64,000 bases of DNA, from contig NC_015520.1 in assembly GCF_000213255.1 (NCBI RefSeq), forward strand, positions 2,128,001 to 2,192,000, given 5' to 3'. Below the pieces are notes generated by a model. The model made no database searches. It had not been told where the DNA came from and saw only the letters and a list, made by a program, of their open reading frames with translations. This document shows, in pieces, positions 1-7,194 of this stretch; positions within the stretch are counted from its first letter, which is position 1; every line of letters starts with the position of its first letter. The stretch comes from Mahella australiensis 50-1 BON (GTDB lineage: Bacteria > Bacillota > Clostridia > Mahellales > Mahellaceae). A program made the translations under genes and the position numbers.

Positions 1-188
1 CATTGCTTAAAAAAGCTTATTACGATAATATAAGATATCACATATACCGCCGACGTAAATGCAGCTATATATAGCGCCTGATCATCTATAGGCGACGATC
101 TAAAAGCCAGCAATATAAACCCTGCGAGATTAAATGCTATTATAGTTATCAATATATCCCATGCCCTGCTTCTAACTCGATAAGTCAT
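1..188 (-). CDS. Membrane protein N-terminus, probable FtsW/RodA/SpoVE family (cut by window edge)
   Basis: An open frame starts at ATG 188 directly after the TAA stop of the FHA gene (TAAATG), so the two are translationally coupled. It stays open for 62 codons to the window edge. The visible part has a short basic N-terminus (MTYRVRSRAWD) and two hydrophobic segments of about 20 residues separated by a short polar loop. An FHA gene followed by an FtsW/RodA-type gene and a penicillin-binding protein is a common Firmicute arrangement, which is why I suggest that family. The fragment itself shows only that it is a membrane protein. Confidence 0.5.
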   Translation of the reverse strand, partial: MTYRVRSRAWDILITIIAFNLAGFILLAFRSSPIDDQALYIAAFTSAVYVISYIIVISFFKQ

Positions 189-674
189 TTACCCTATCTC
201 CTGGTTTTTGGCTATAGATGGGGTTTTTACCATGAACATCACAGGGCCTATGGCGATGGAGTCACCATCTCTTATGCGGGTGGCTTTTTTGACTCTTTTG
301 CCATTAACAAACGTTCCATTTTTGCTGTGCCTATCTTCTATATATATTTTTTTATCTTCCACATATATAACAGCGTGCTGTTTTGATACATCATCTCTAT
401 CTATAATTATATAGTTATCTCTGCTTCTGCCTATAGTATTCCACTCCTTTATAGGAAATTCCATGCCTGCCCATATAGTAGAAACACCGTCAAGACATTC
501 CGCCACTGATAATATGCCATACGATGGCTCTATAGAAGGTTTAGCAGCTCCGGCAGCGGCCAACGCATATTCCATCTTTATACCCTTTATGGTGCGATAC
601 AGGATGATATATATGAGTATTATAAATATATAACGGCTGCTCAGCGCAGTTACTTCATAGAGGTCGGCCCTCAT
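189..674 (-). CDS. FHA-domain protein with N-terminal membrane anchor
   Basis: This 161-residue protein has one hydrophobic segment (about residues 15-27), a linker, and a forkhead-associated domain from about residue 70 to 150. The domain shows the phosphothreonine-reading signature residues: GRS near 82, SKQH near 97-100 and NGTFVNG near 119-125. FHA domains bind phosphothreonine peptides, usually made by Ser/Thr kinases such as PrkC. The anchor places it at the inner face of the membrane. I chose the third ATG (674) because a GGGGG run lies about 10 nt upstream; starts at 683 and 695 remain possible. The downstream membrane gene suggests a cell-wall or division role. Confidence 0.8.
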   Translation of the reverse strand: MRADLYEVTALSSRYIFIILIYIILYRTIKGIKMEYALAAAGAAKPSIEPSYGILSVAECLDGVSTIWAGMEFPIKEWNTIGRSRDNYIIIDRDDVSKQHAVIYVEDKKIYIEDRHSKNGTFVNGKRVKKATRIRDGDSIAIGPVMFMVKTPSIAKNQEIG

Positions 675-712
675 TACTATCATCCCCCAAATCATAAAAT
701 TTTACCTGCCTT

Positions 713-741
713 ATTATAGCACGCTGCCGCATTTGTTTCAA
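713..741 (-). promoter_or_regulatory. SigA-type promoter for the FHA gene
   Basis: On the minus strand there is a -35 TTGAAA (736-741) and a perfect -10 TATAAT (713-718) with a 17-bp spacer, about 40 bp before the FHA start. It gives the FHA/membrane-protein pair its own transcript, separate from the upstream cheY. Confidence 0.7.
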
Positions 742-753
742 ATCAGCACTGCG

Positions 754-1122
754 CTAAGAATACATCACGCGCTGTATAGCCTCCATTAGCCTGGATTTCT
801 CAAATGGTTTGACCACATACTCTTTAGCCCCGCTTCTAATGGCCTCTAACACCATATTTCTTTGCCCCAATGCCGAGCACATTATTATATTGGATTTGGG
901 ACTTACTTTAAGCAGCTCTTTGACCGCCTGTATACCGTCCATATCAGGCATGGTTATATCCATCGTTACGATGTCCGGCTTGACCTGTGCAGCTTTTTCG
1001 ACAGCCTGGACGCCATTGCTGGCTTCAAATATTTTATCATAGCCGTTTTCCATAAGCATATCTTTCACGACCTTGCGCATAAAAGCCGAGTCATCCACCA
1101 CTAAAAACGTCAAATTATCCAT
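754..1122 (-). CDS. cheY: CheY-like single-domain response regulator
   Basis: This is a 122-residue stand-alone receiver domain. The acidic pair D10-D11, the phospho-acceptor D55 (in TMDITMPDMDG), a Ser in the CSALGQ stretch and the conserved Lys in VVKPF are all present. There is no output domain, so it should act by protein-protein contact, classically with the flagellar switch. I chose ATG 1122 because AAAGGGG lies just upstream; the longer start at 1152 would overlap the stop of the CPBP gene. It follows the protease gene by 19 bp, so the two are probably cotranscribed. No other chemotaxis gene is visible, so a non-flagellar role is possible. Confidence 0.88.
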   Translation of the reverse strand: MDNLTFLVVDDSAFMRKVVKDMLMENGYDKIFEASNGVQAVEKAAQVKPDIVTMDITMPDMDGIQAVKELLKVSPKSNIIMCSALGQRNMVLEAIRSGAKEYVVKPFEKSRLMEAIQRVMYS

Positions 1123-1141
1123 TAAGAACCCCTTTCTTTTA

Positions 1142-2110
1142 CTATAAAACACTATTTAAATCTATTATCCCCAAAATCATCATTAGCTGCAACACCAGTT
1201 CAGCCGCTATAAATATTATCCCTATCATAAGCGGTATAAAATGAACAAATTTAGGGTGTTCAATATTCCCAGCCGCAGGAATATGTGTCCTTTTATTCGC
1301 TGTTGTATCCTTCAACATATTTAGAAACCATATGAATAACATCAACGAAGCAAAACCTATTATTGCATACACGCCCATAGTAACCCATAATTGAGAAGCA
1401 GGCAGATCGGCCAACGATTGGGCTATCTCCTCTTCGCCCATCGTCCCAGCCAATATAGTAGCTATATACGACAGCGTTACAGCTACCGCATTATTTATAA
1501 AATGCGCTATCATTCCCGAAAATATAGAATCGGTAATATACACCATATAGCCTATGGTTATGCCGAGGAATATAGGCCCTATGAAATTCTGTATGTTAGC
1601 GTGCATAAGGCCAAATAATATGCCGCTGTAGATTACAGCTTTACGTCCCCCGTAAACCTCATAGCCTCTCAATATCACCCCTCTGAACAAAGTTTCCTCG
1701 CATATGGCTGCCGAACCAGCTATGATAGCCAGTGCCTGTAAGTACGCCCTTCCGGTATCGATGACAGGTATAGGCTGCGGGAGGAGTTGTCCAGCCAAAT
1801 CCAGCACATACATCCATATAAGCGATAGAAATGTTACCACCCCATAACCACTCACGGCCACTAGCACGATGATCACGACTTGCCGCCATGTTATGGGATT
1901 TAACCGCATAACATCTTTTATAGGCATTCTTTGCGAACCTACATAAATCAGGGATGACGCTAGTATTATACCAAACTCGGTTATCAACAAGCCCATGTAA
2001 ATATCATATTGCTGAGCCATAGCTCCCACAGTAAAAAATAAAATCACTACTATCAAGAACAATATGTTTACGCCTAATACCGTCGGTCTTTTAGTGATGC
2101 TGCTTTCCAT
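1142..2110 (-). CDS. CPBP-family intramembrane glutamic protease
   Basis: This is a multi-spanning membrane protein with the CPBP (CAAX protease/bacteriocin-processing, Abi) signature. Motif 1 is EETLFRG, followed by FGLMH about 30 residues later and HFINN about 33 residues after that; these supply the catalytic Glu and His residues. About eight hydrophobic segments are visible. Members process peptides or confer bacteriocin self-immunity, and the substrate here is unknown. ATG 2110 has GGGAG upstream but with a long spacer; ATG 2140 is the alternative (332 residues). It precedes cheY in the same direction. Confidence 0.82.
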   Translation of the reverse strand: MESSITKRPTVLGVNILFLIVVILFFTVGAMAQQYDIYMGLLITEFGIILASSLIYVGSQRMPIKDVMRLNPITWRQVVIIVLVAVSGYGVVTFLSLIWMYVLDLAGQLLPQPIPVIDTGRAYLQALAIIAGSAAICEETLFRGVILRGYEVYGGRKAVIYSGILFGLMHANIQNFIGPIFLGITIGYMVYITDSIFSGMIAHFINNAVAVTLSYIATILAGTMGEEEIAQSLADLPASQLWVTMGVYAIIGFASLMLFIWFLNMLKDTTANKRTHIPAAGNIEHPKFVHFIPLMIGIIFIAAELVLQLMMILGIIDLNSVL

Positions 2111-2193
2111 AATAAGCTTGATACTCCCGTCTATATGCATTTAGTGATATTATACTACATTTATGTTGTACGATAAAGAAGCAAAATTTTTAT

Positions 2194-2228
2194 TTGCATT
2201 TTTATGCATCATTATGTATAATTATTAA
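2194..2228 (+). promoter_or_regulatory. argF promoter overlapped by two tandem ARG boxes
   Basis: A -35 TTGCAT (2194-2199) and -10 TATAAT (2217-2222) are 17 bp apart. Two ArgR-type boxes lie on top of them: TGCATTTTTATGCA (2195-2208), a perfect match to the pattern TGnATwwwwATnCA, and TGTATAATTATTAA (2215-2228) with one mismatch. They are 6 bp apart, equal to about 2 bp between full 18-bp boxes, which is the spacing ArgR hexamers use. Binding would block RNA polymerase when arginine is plentiful. Confidence 0.75.
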
Positions 2229-2263
2229 TATATTAAACGCGTACGTTTTCGGAGGATAAAATA

Positions 2264-3226
2264 ATGGATTTGAACCTTTACGAATATAAAGCAGAAACTG
2301 CTTTTAGCCATAAGGACCTGTTATCGATACATGACCTTACACAAGACGAGGTATATCAAATACTAAGCCTTGGATTAAAGCTTAAGGCTCAGTCAAAAGC
2401 CGGTATACCGCACCCGTTGCTCAAAGGTAAAACGCTGGGCATGATATTTCAGAAATCATCAACGCGCACGCGCGTGTCATTTGAGGTGGGCATCTACCAA
2501 TTAGGTGGCTACGGGCTTTTTTTGAGCAGCAATGATCTGCAACTAGGACGGGGTGAAACCATCGCTGATACCGCCCGCGTTTTATCACGCTATTTAGACG
2601 GCATCATGATACGCACGTTCAAGCAAAAGGACGTCGAGGATTTGGCCCATTACAGCTCTATACCGGTTATAAACGGCCTGACAGACCTCTTGCACCCGTG
2701 CCAGGTGTTATCTGATTTATTGACCGTATATGAAAAAAAGCAAAGATTTTCAGGCTTGAAACTGGCATTCATAGGAGATGGCAATAACATGGCTCATTCG
2801 CTTATGTTCGGCTGCGCCAAGGTAGATATGGATATAGCGCTGGCATGCCCGGAGGGTTATATGCCTGATGATGATATAGTCAAAGCCGCTAAGACCGATG
2901 CACAGCTATCGGGCAGTCATATAACAATAACGACAGACCCGGCAGAGGCTATAGAAGGTGCCGACGTGGTCTATACCGATGTATGGGCCAGTATGGGGCA
3001 AGAGGCAGAAACGCAGGAGCGCAAAAAGGCTATGCAGAATTATCAGGTGAACGAGTCCCTTTGGCAATTGGCGAAGCCAGACGCCATATTCATGCATTGC
3101 CTGCCGGCTCATCGCGGCGAAGAGGTAACCGACGCTATTATAGACGGACCGATGTCGGCCATTTTCGACGAGGCCGAAAATAGATTACACGCTCAAAAAG
3201 CCATAATGGCGCTTTTGATGGCATAA
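2264..3226 (+). CDS. argF: Ornithine carbamoyltransferase
   Basis: It makes citrulline from ornithine and carbamoyl phosphate, a late step of arginine synthesis. The 320-residue length is normal. The carbamoyl-phosphate loop SSTRTR is at 65-70, HPCQ at 144-147, the ornithine-loop sequence DVWASMG near 239-245 and HCLP at 278-281. The SMG loop and HCLP favour ornithine over aspartate or putrescine as acceptor. The start is set by a GGAGG about 8 nt upstream. ARG boxes over the promoter support a biosynthetic role, not the catabolic arcB role. A GNAT gene follows after 13 bp. Confidence 0.95.
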   Translation: MDLNLYEYKAETAFSHKDLLSIHDLTQDEVYQILSLGLKLKAQSKAGIPHPLLKGKTLGMIFQKSSTRTRVSFEVGIYQLGGYGLFLSSNDLQLGRGETIADTARVLSRYLDGIMIRTFKQKDVEDLAHYSSIPVINGLTDLLHPCQVLSDLLTVYEKKQRFSGLKLAFIGDGNNMAHSLMFGCAKVDMDIALACPEGYMPDDDIVKAAKTDAQLSGSHITITTDPAEAIEGADVVYTDVWASMGQEAETQERKKAMQNYQVNESLWQLAKPDAIFMHCLPAHRGEEVTDAIIDGPMSAIFDEAENRLHAQKAIMALLMA

Positions 3227-3239
3227 AAGGAGGATTGTT

Positions 3240-3737
3240 ATGGAAATCATAGTTAGAAAGGCCACTTTAGATGATGCGGCATCCATTTATGATATTATAC
3301 AGGAGGCCTTCACAAAATACCAGGAAGACCTCAACACAGATACCAAAGTGGCCGCTTTATGCGAAACGGTAGAGGATATAAAGCGTGACATAGAATGCAA
3401 ACGCGTTTTGATAGCGCATTTGGGCAACATACCGGTAGGTACCATACGCTATGAGATAAAAGCCGACGGCACCGCTTATTTGAGCCGTTTTGGCGTACGG
3501 CCGGCTTATCAAAAATACGGAGCCGGCACCGCCTTAATGAGAGCTTTAGAGCAGGACGCCGAAAAAAACGGGGCCACCGCCATAGTCCTCCATACTGCCT
3601 TAAAAATGAAACATCTTATAGGCTTTTATCAGCATATGGGCTATTATGTGGTTTCCACATCCGACGATACCGGCTATATACGCGCTTTGCTGCGTAAACC
3701 GCTGCAACAACAAGCCGAAGCGGTCAGTCCTTCATGA
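3240..3737 (+). CDS. GNAT-family N-acetyltransferase
   Basis: A 165-residue acetyltransferase with one GNAT domain. The acetyl-CoA loop is the QKYGAG stretch at about 91-96, after the central strand (LSRFGVRP). A strong AAGGAGG precedes the ATG. It starts 13 bp after argF and so shares its transcript, which raises the possibility of an arginine-pathway substrate. ArgA-type enzymes of this size exist, but I cannot assign the substrate from sequence alone. Its 3' end overlaps the converging next gene by 14 bp. Confidence 0.85.
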   Translation: MEIIVRKATLDDAASIYDIIQEAFTKYQEDLNTDTKVAALCETVEDIKRDIECKRVLIAHLGNIPVGTIRYEIKADGTAYLSRFGVRPAYQKYGAGTALMRALEQDAEKNGATAIVLHTALKMKHLIGFYQHMGYYVVSTSDDTGYIRALLRKPLQQQAEAVSPS

Positions 3738-4575
3738 TCACTGTTTTATTCGGGCTGTTTCGGCCTTCTATCATAGGAGGCCGTCCCTCAAGTATGGCCA
3801 ACGATATTTCTATGTCTTCCTTCGCTTCCTGAGGCGTCAGACAGCCCACCGTTACCATATCACACGGCCGTATGGTATGCCATACGAATGTAAGCCCCAC
3901 AAATGGGCTTACACGTCCTGCCGCCATCGGTTTTATGGTCATGACCGGTTTTTTTGCATTCCAAATGACTTTATTGATATACTCCACTTCAACCTGCATT
4001 AAAAATCCCATGCAGTTATATATCTGTATATACGTTTCAACATCGTACCCATTGAGATCAGAATAAATGATTAACTCCGGCATATGGCATGAAAGCCCTG
4101 GTATCATGCCTTGATCCCGTATCATCTTAAGATAATCCGGCAGTCTTTCTATAGTTTGTTTGTTTTTGCTAACCAACTGCTCTACGGACGTGTGGTGCGG
4201 CAAGCAAAATGTAGCGCCGAGCTTACGAGAATCGGCTATAACTTTTTCTGCTTCCTTTCTGGCCACGACATTGTTATCCACATTGATTATAGGCGTATCT
4301 ATAATTATCATGCCTCTGCCGGTACGATCCTCAGCTAATTTCACAGCATCGATCAAATGTTGATTGCCCCCAAATGGAGCCATTATAGCATACACACCGC
4401 TCCGCAAAAACACTTCCAGCATATCAGCAATAGCCTCGGCAGTGGCATTCCTGTGTTTTATAAGCATATCGGCCGCAGATGTGGTGTGGCTGTATCCCAA
4501 TATCCAATTAGTGCCTATTATCATTCTAGGTAACCGTACACCGCCAACCTCGGTGCATGGAAAAACATCGCTCAT
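3724..4575 (-). CDS. Uncharacterised barrel protein, weak aldo/keto-reductase-like features
   Basis: I do not recognise this 283-residue protein with confidence. It has the alternating hydrophobic-strand pattern of a TIM barrel. Two stretches resemble aldo/keto reductases: an N-terminal MIIGTNWILG strand and a late TIKPMAAGRVSP strand followed by TVGCLTPQEAKEDI. The Asp-Tyr-Lys-His catalytic tetrad is not visible in its usual place. ATG 4575 is chosen because GGGGAAAG lies upstream. It begins 33 bp after the methyltransferase stop and may be the last gene of the alpha-galactosidase transcript. Confidence 0.6.
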   Translation of the reverse strand: MSDVFPCTEVGGVRLPRMIIGTNWILGYSHTTSAADMLIKHRNATAEAIADMLEVFLRSGVYAIMAPFGGNQHLIDAVKLAEDRTGRGMIIIDTPIINVDNNVVARKEAEKVIADSRKLGATFCLPHHTSVEQLVSKNKQTIERLPDYLKMIRDQGMIPGLSCHMPELIIYSDLNGYDVETYIQIYNCMGFLMQVEVEYINKVIWNAKKPVMTIKPMAAGRVSPFVGLTFVWHTIRPCDMVTVGCLTPQEAKEDIEISLAILEGRPPMIEGRNSPNKTVIMKD

Positions 4576-4608
4576 AGACTTTCCCCTTTCACATCGTTTC
4601 AACAACTA

Positions 4609-7185
4609 TTATATCCTCGACACATAACTTTTGCAATATGGTGCTCCACGCAATTTTAGACCATGCCGCTCAAGCCATTCATAATAGTCCTCTGCATCCG
4701 TCTTAGCCGGTGTCGCATCGGCCTCAAGCCCGGCTATCGCCTTCTCTAACAGCATTTTCACTTTGTGCTCGGTATCCGTCGATATGCTGTAGCGCCATAC
4801 AAACACCGTAAAATATCTGCCCTCCGATTGCCCCTTCCATATGAGCGGCTCCCATGGATTCTTTATCTCCTTATATTTGCCAGTATTGTTATCAAAACCA
4901 GTATTGTTCAAATAATCATTAGCAAAATCGTCCCTCAGCCACATTTCTATGCTCTTACCCAGTATGTCATTTATCTGGGCTTCTATGGCGCTGCTTTCGG
5001 CGCCGAAGTTGGCATATATAGCGTTATGCACGCCTTTCGCCATATCATATAGAGCCGCTACCCCATCGCTGCAATCGGAGAGAACGTGCCGAGCCAATGT
5101 TTGAAGGTATCGGGCCACCAATTGATCATCCCCAGGTTTCCGCTCAGGCCGGTGCCTGCCGGCAATTTGCTCCGATATATACCGCCGGTCGGCTGAACTT
5201 ATACCGTACAGATCAAATATAGCCTCGTCTATGGTATCAACCATTTTCCCTACGGATAAATCATAGTCGTGCAGTTTATTTCGAAATGCCTTGCAAAGCC
5301 CATACATATCGGCCGTATTGCCCAGCGATAATTGTTCGGATATGCCGTCGACTTGGTATAGCTCGGACAGCACATCGTATTTATATAATTGTTTTTTTAA
5401 TTCTACAATGGCCTTTACCATCCCGCTCACCTTCTTCGATATCTCTCTGTCAGGCTTTTTATGTGGCAACCTGCATACATCGCCGACCTGGAAATTGACC
5501 GTGGGATTAAGCATAGTCATGAAATAGCATGCCAGCTTCGAATTCACAAACCCCAAGAGATAATAAAGGTCGATGTCTTTTGGAAAGATGCATGAGCCTC
5601 CCACATCGAATATCCAGCCCGGAGGCAGATACCTCGCATTGAAATTATCGTATGCTACCAAGCTGAATGTTATGCCCTCGCGAAAGTAATATTCTCTATT
5701 TCTGATAACCGAACCTTTGAATTTTCTTATCTCATTCCCATCATCCGCCCAATCGATGACAAAATCATTCCGTCCAAGATACTTATTATAACCTCCTCCC
5801 TTGGCATACGGTATCCAGCGCTGACCAACCTCGTCCGGTGAGACTTCCCACCTCATATATACGAATCTGTTGTTACATCCGGTGGCCAAGCCCTGCTTGA
5901 CATCGGCGTAAGAGGGCGACAACGCCGGCAGATTATTTAATATCTCCAATATGCTGACCGGCACATTATATAAGAACCTTTCGCCGTCCAATGACTTGAA
6001 AATACATTGCTCCCTTATATACACATACCTATCATCTATGCGGTATAACGCCCCTTTCTTATCTTTAACCCTTCGCAGATCATAAAACCAGCTTACTCCC
6101 CTGTTTTTTGCATCATTGCGTGCTATAAGCACGGCCACGCTTACGTTGGCATTTGCGAATACATCATTGCCTAAATGCACAATCTTATCTATATATAGTT
6201 TGTCCAGTAAGACACTGCGCAGTGTTTCGAACCTTTTTATGTATAGATATGTATCGGGCGTAATATAACCCAAATAGCCTTCAGGGACTAAAAGCTCCAA
6301 TCCTCGTTCAATAAAGGCAGCATAAAGATCGGTTTTGCTGTGGCTGTACCATTGAGCAATATTCCCCCTTAAATTATCGGTCATTTTGCGGTTATTTAAG
6401 TAAGGCGGGTTGCCGACCACCACATCGTATAGTTGTCCGCCCACCTTATCGTGGATACCATGTCGCACCAGGCTGCCCATATCGTGATCCGAGCAGATAA
6501 TGTTCTTAGTCGGCACATCCACGTCGGCATTCATGCTCTTTGCCTTCATATAGAGGTTTAAACGCGCTATGCGCACAGCTCTGGGGTCTATATCCACGCC
6601 GTATATATTTTTGTTCAAAATACTGCGCGGTATATCCCCGACAGGCACGCAGCCTTCTTCCACATACATATCATAAAATCTATCGAACGCGTATAATAAG
6701 AATGAGCCACCGCCGCACGATGGGTCCAACAGCTTTATACTTTCTACGCTCTTACCTATCTTACGCCAATAAGGCGTCAGCGTATTGTCTACTATATATT
6801 TTACTATCCAATCATATGTATAAAACCGTGTTTTAGACTTAGAATCGGCGCTATTAGCACAATGTCGGTAGATCCAAGCTATTATATCATCCTTAAGCCA
6901 ATCATCTTCGCTTATAGCGTGCGACAGTATGTGGGCAAGTTTTTGTACACAAGCGGTATGAGCATTACAATCACAAGCTTGGAAAAGAGGCTTCACCGGA
7001 TTTGGTAAAGCATCGGTTATATCCCTCAAAGTCATCCGTCCAGCCATCAAGCCGTCGGCGAGCGGGGGCATCAGCCCCCGCCGCTCCAACGCGATAGCCG
7101 TGCATACGGCTATAACCGTATCAATATCGCATCCAGCAGTCAGCAGCGGTCTTATATCTTTTACAGCAGAATGTATTCCGTCCAA
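4609..7185 (-). CDS. Adenine-specific DNA methyltransferase, PglX/Eco57I-like, solitary
   Basis: An 858-residue N6-adenine methyltransferase. The AdoMet-binding motif I is DPSCGGGSF near 154-162 and the catalytic NPPY is at 259-262. The second half looks like a target-recognition region and contains stretches I associate with PglX of BREX phage-defence systems (KQGLATG, KGGGYNK, YFREGIT, LNPTVNFQVGD). BREX PglX is usually about 1,150-1,200 residues, so this one is short. I see no PD-(D/E)XK nuclease motif, and no BREX or restriction partners lie nearby. The start is TTG, 9 bp after the alpha-galactosidase stop, with CAGGAG inside the end of that gene. Confidence 0.85.
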   Translation of the reverse strand: MDGIHSAVKDIRPLLTAGCDIDTVIAVCTAIALERRGLMPPLADGLMAGRMTLRDITDALPNPVKPLFQACDCNAHTACVQKLAHILSHAISEDDWLKDDIIAWIYRHCANSADSKSKTRFYTYDWIVKYIVDNTLTPYWRKIGKSVESIKLLDPSCGGGSFLLYAFDRFYDMYVEEGCVPVGDIPRSILNKNIYGVDIDPRAVRIARLNLYMKAKSMNADVDVPTKNIICSDHDMGSLVRHGIHDKVGGQLYDVVVGNPPYLNNRKMTDNLRGNIAQWYSHSKTDLYAAFIERGLELLVPEGYLGYITPDTYLYIKRFETLRSVLLDKLYIDKIVHLGNDVFANANVSVAVLIARNDAKNRGVSWFYDLRRVKDKKGALYRIDDRYVYIREQCIFKSLDGERFLYNVPVSILEILNNLPALSPSYADVKQGLATGCNNRFVYMRWEVSPDEVGQRWIPYAKGGGYNKYLGRNDFVIDWADDGNEIRKFKGSVIRNREYYFREGITFSLVAYDNFNARYLPPGWIFDVGGSCIFPKDIDLYYLLGFVNSKLACYFMTMLNPTVNFQVGDVCRLPHKKPDREISKKVSGMVKAIVELKKQLYKYDVLSELYQVDGISEQLSLGNTADMYGLCKAFRNKLHDYDLSVGKMVDTIDEAIFDLYGISSADRRYISEQIAGRHRPERKPGDDQLVARYLQTLARHVLSDCSDGVAALYDMAKGVHNAIYANFGAESSAIEAQINDILGKSIEMWLRDDFANDYLNNTGFDNNTGKYKEIKNPWEPLIWKGQSEGRYFTVFVWRYSISTDTEHKVKMLLEKAIAGLEADATPAKTDAEDYYEWLERHGLKLRGAPYCKSYVSRI

Positions 7186-7194
7186 CTTTGATGT

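Noticed and set aside
4609-7185. Part of a BREX or restriction-modification defence island
   Set aside because: None of the neighbours within the window is a BREX or nuclease gene, so only a solitary methyltransferase can be claimed.
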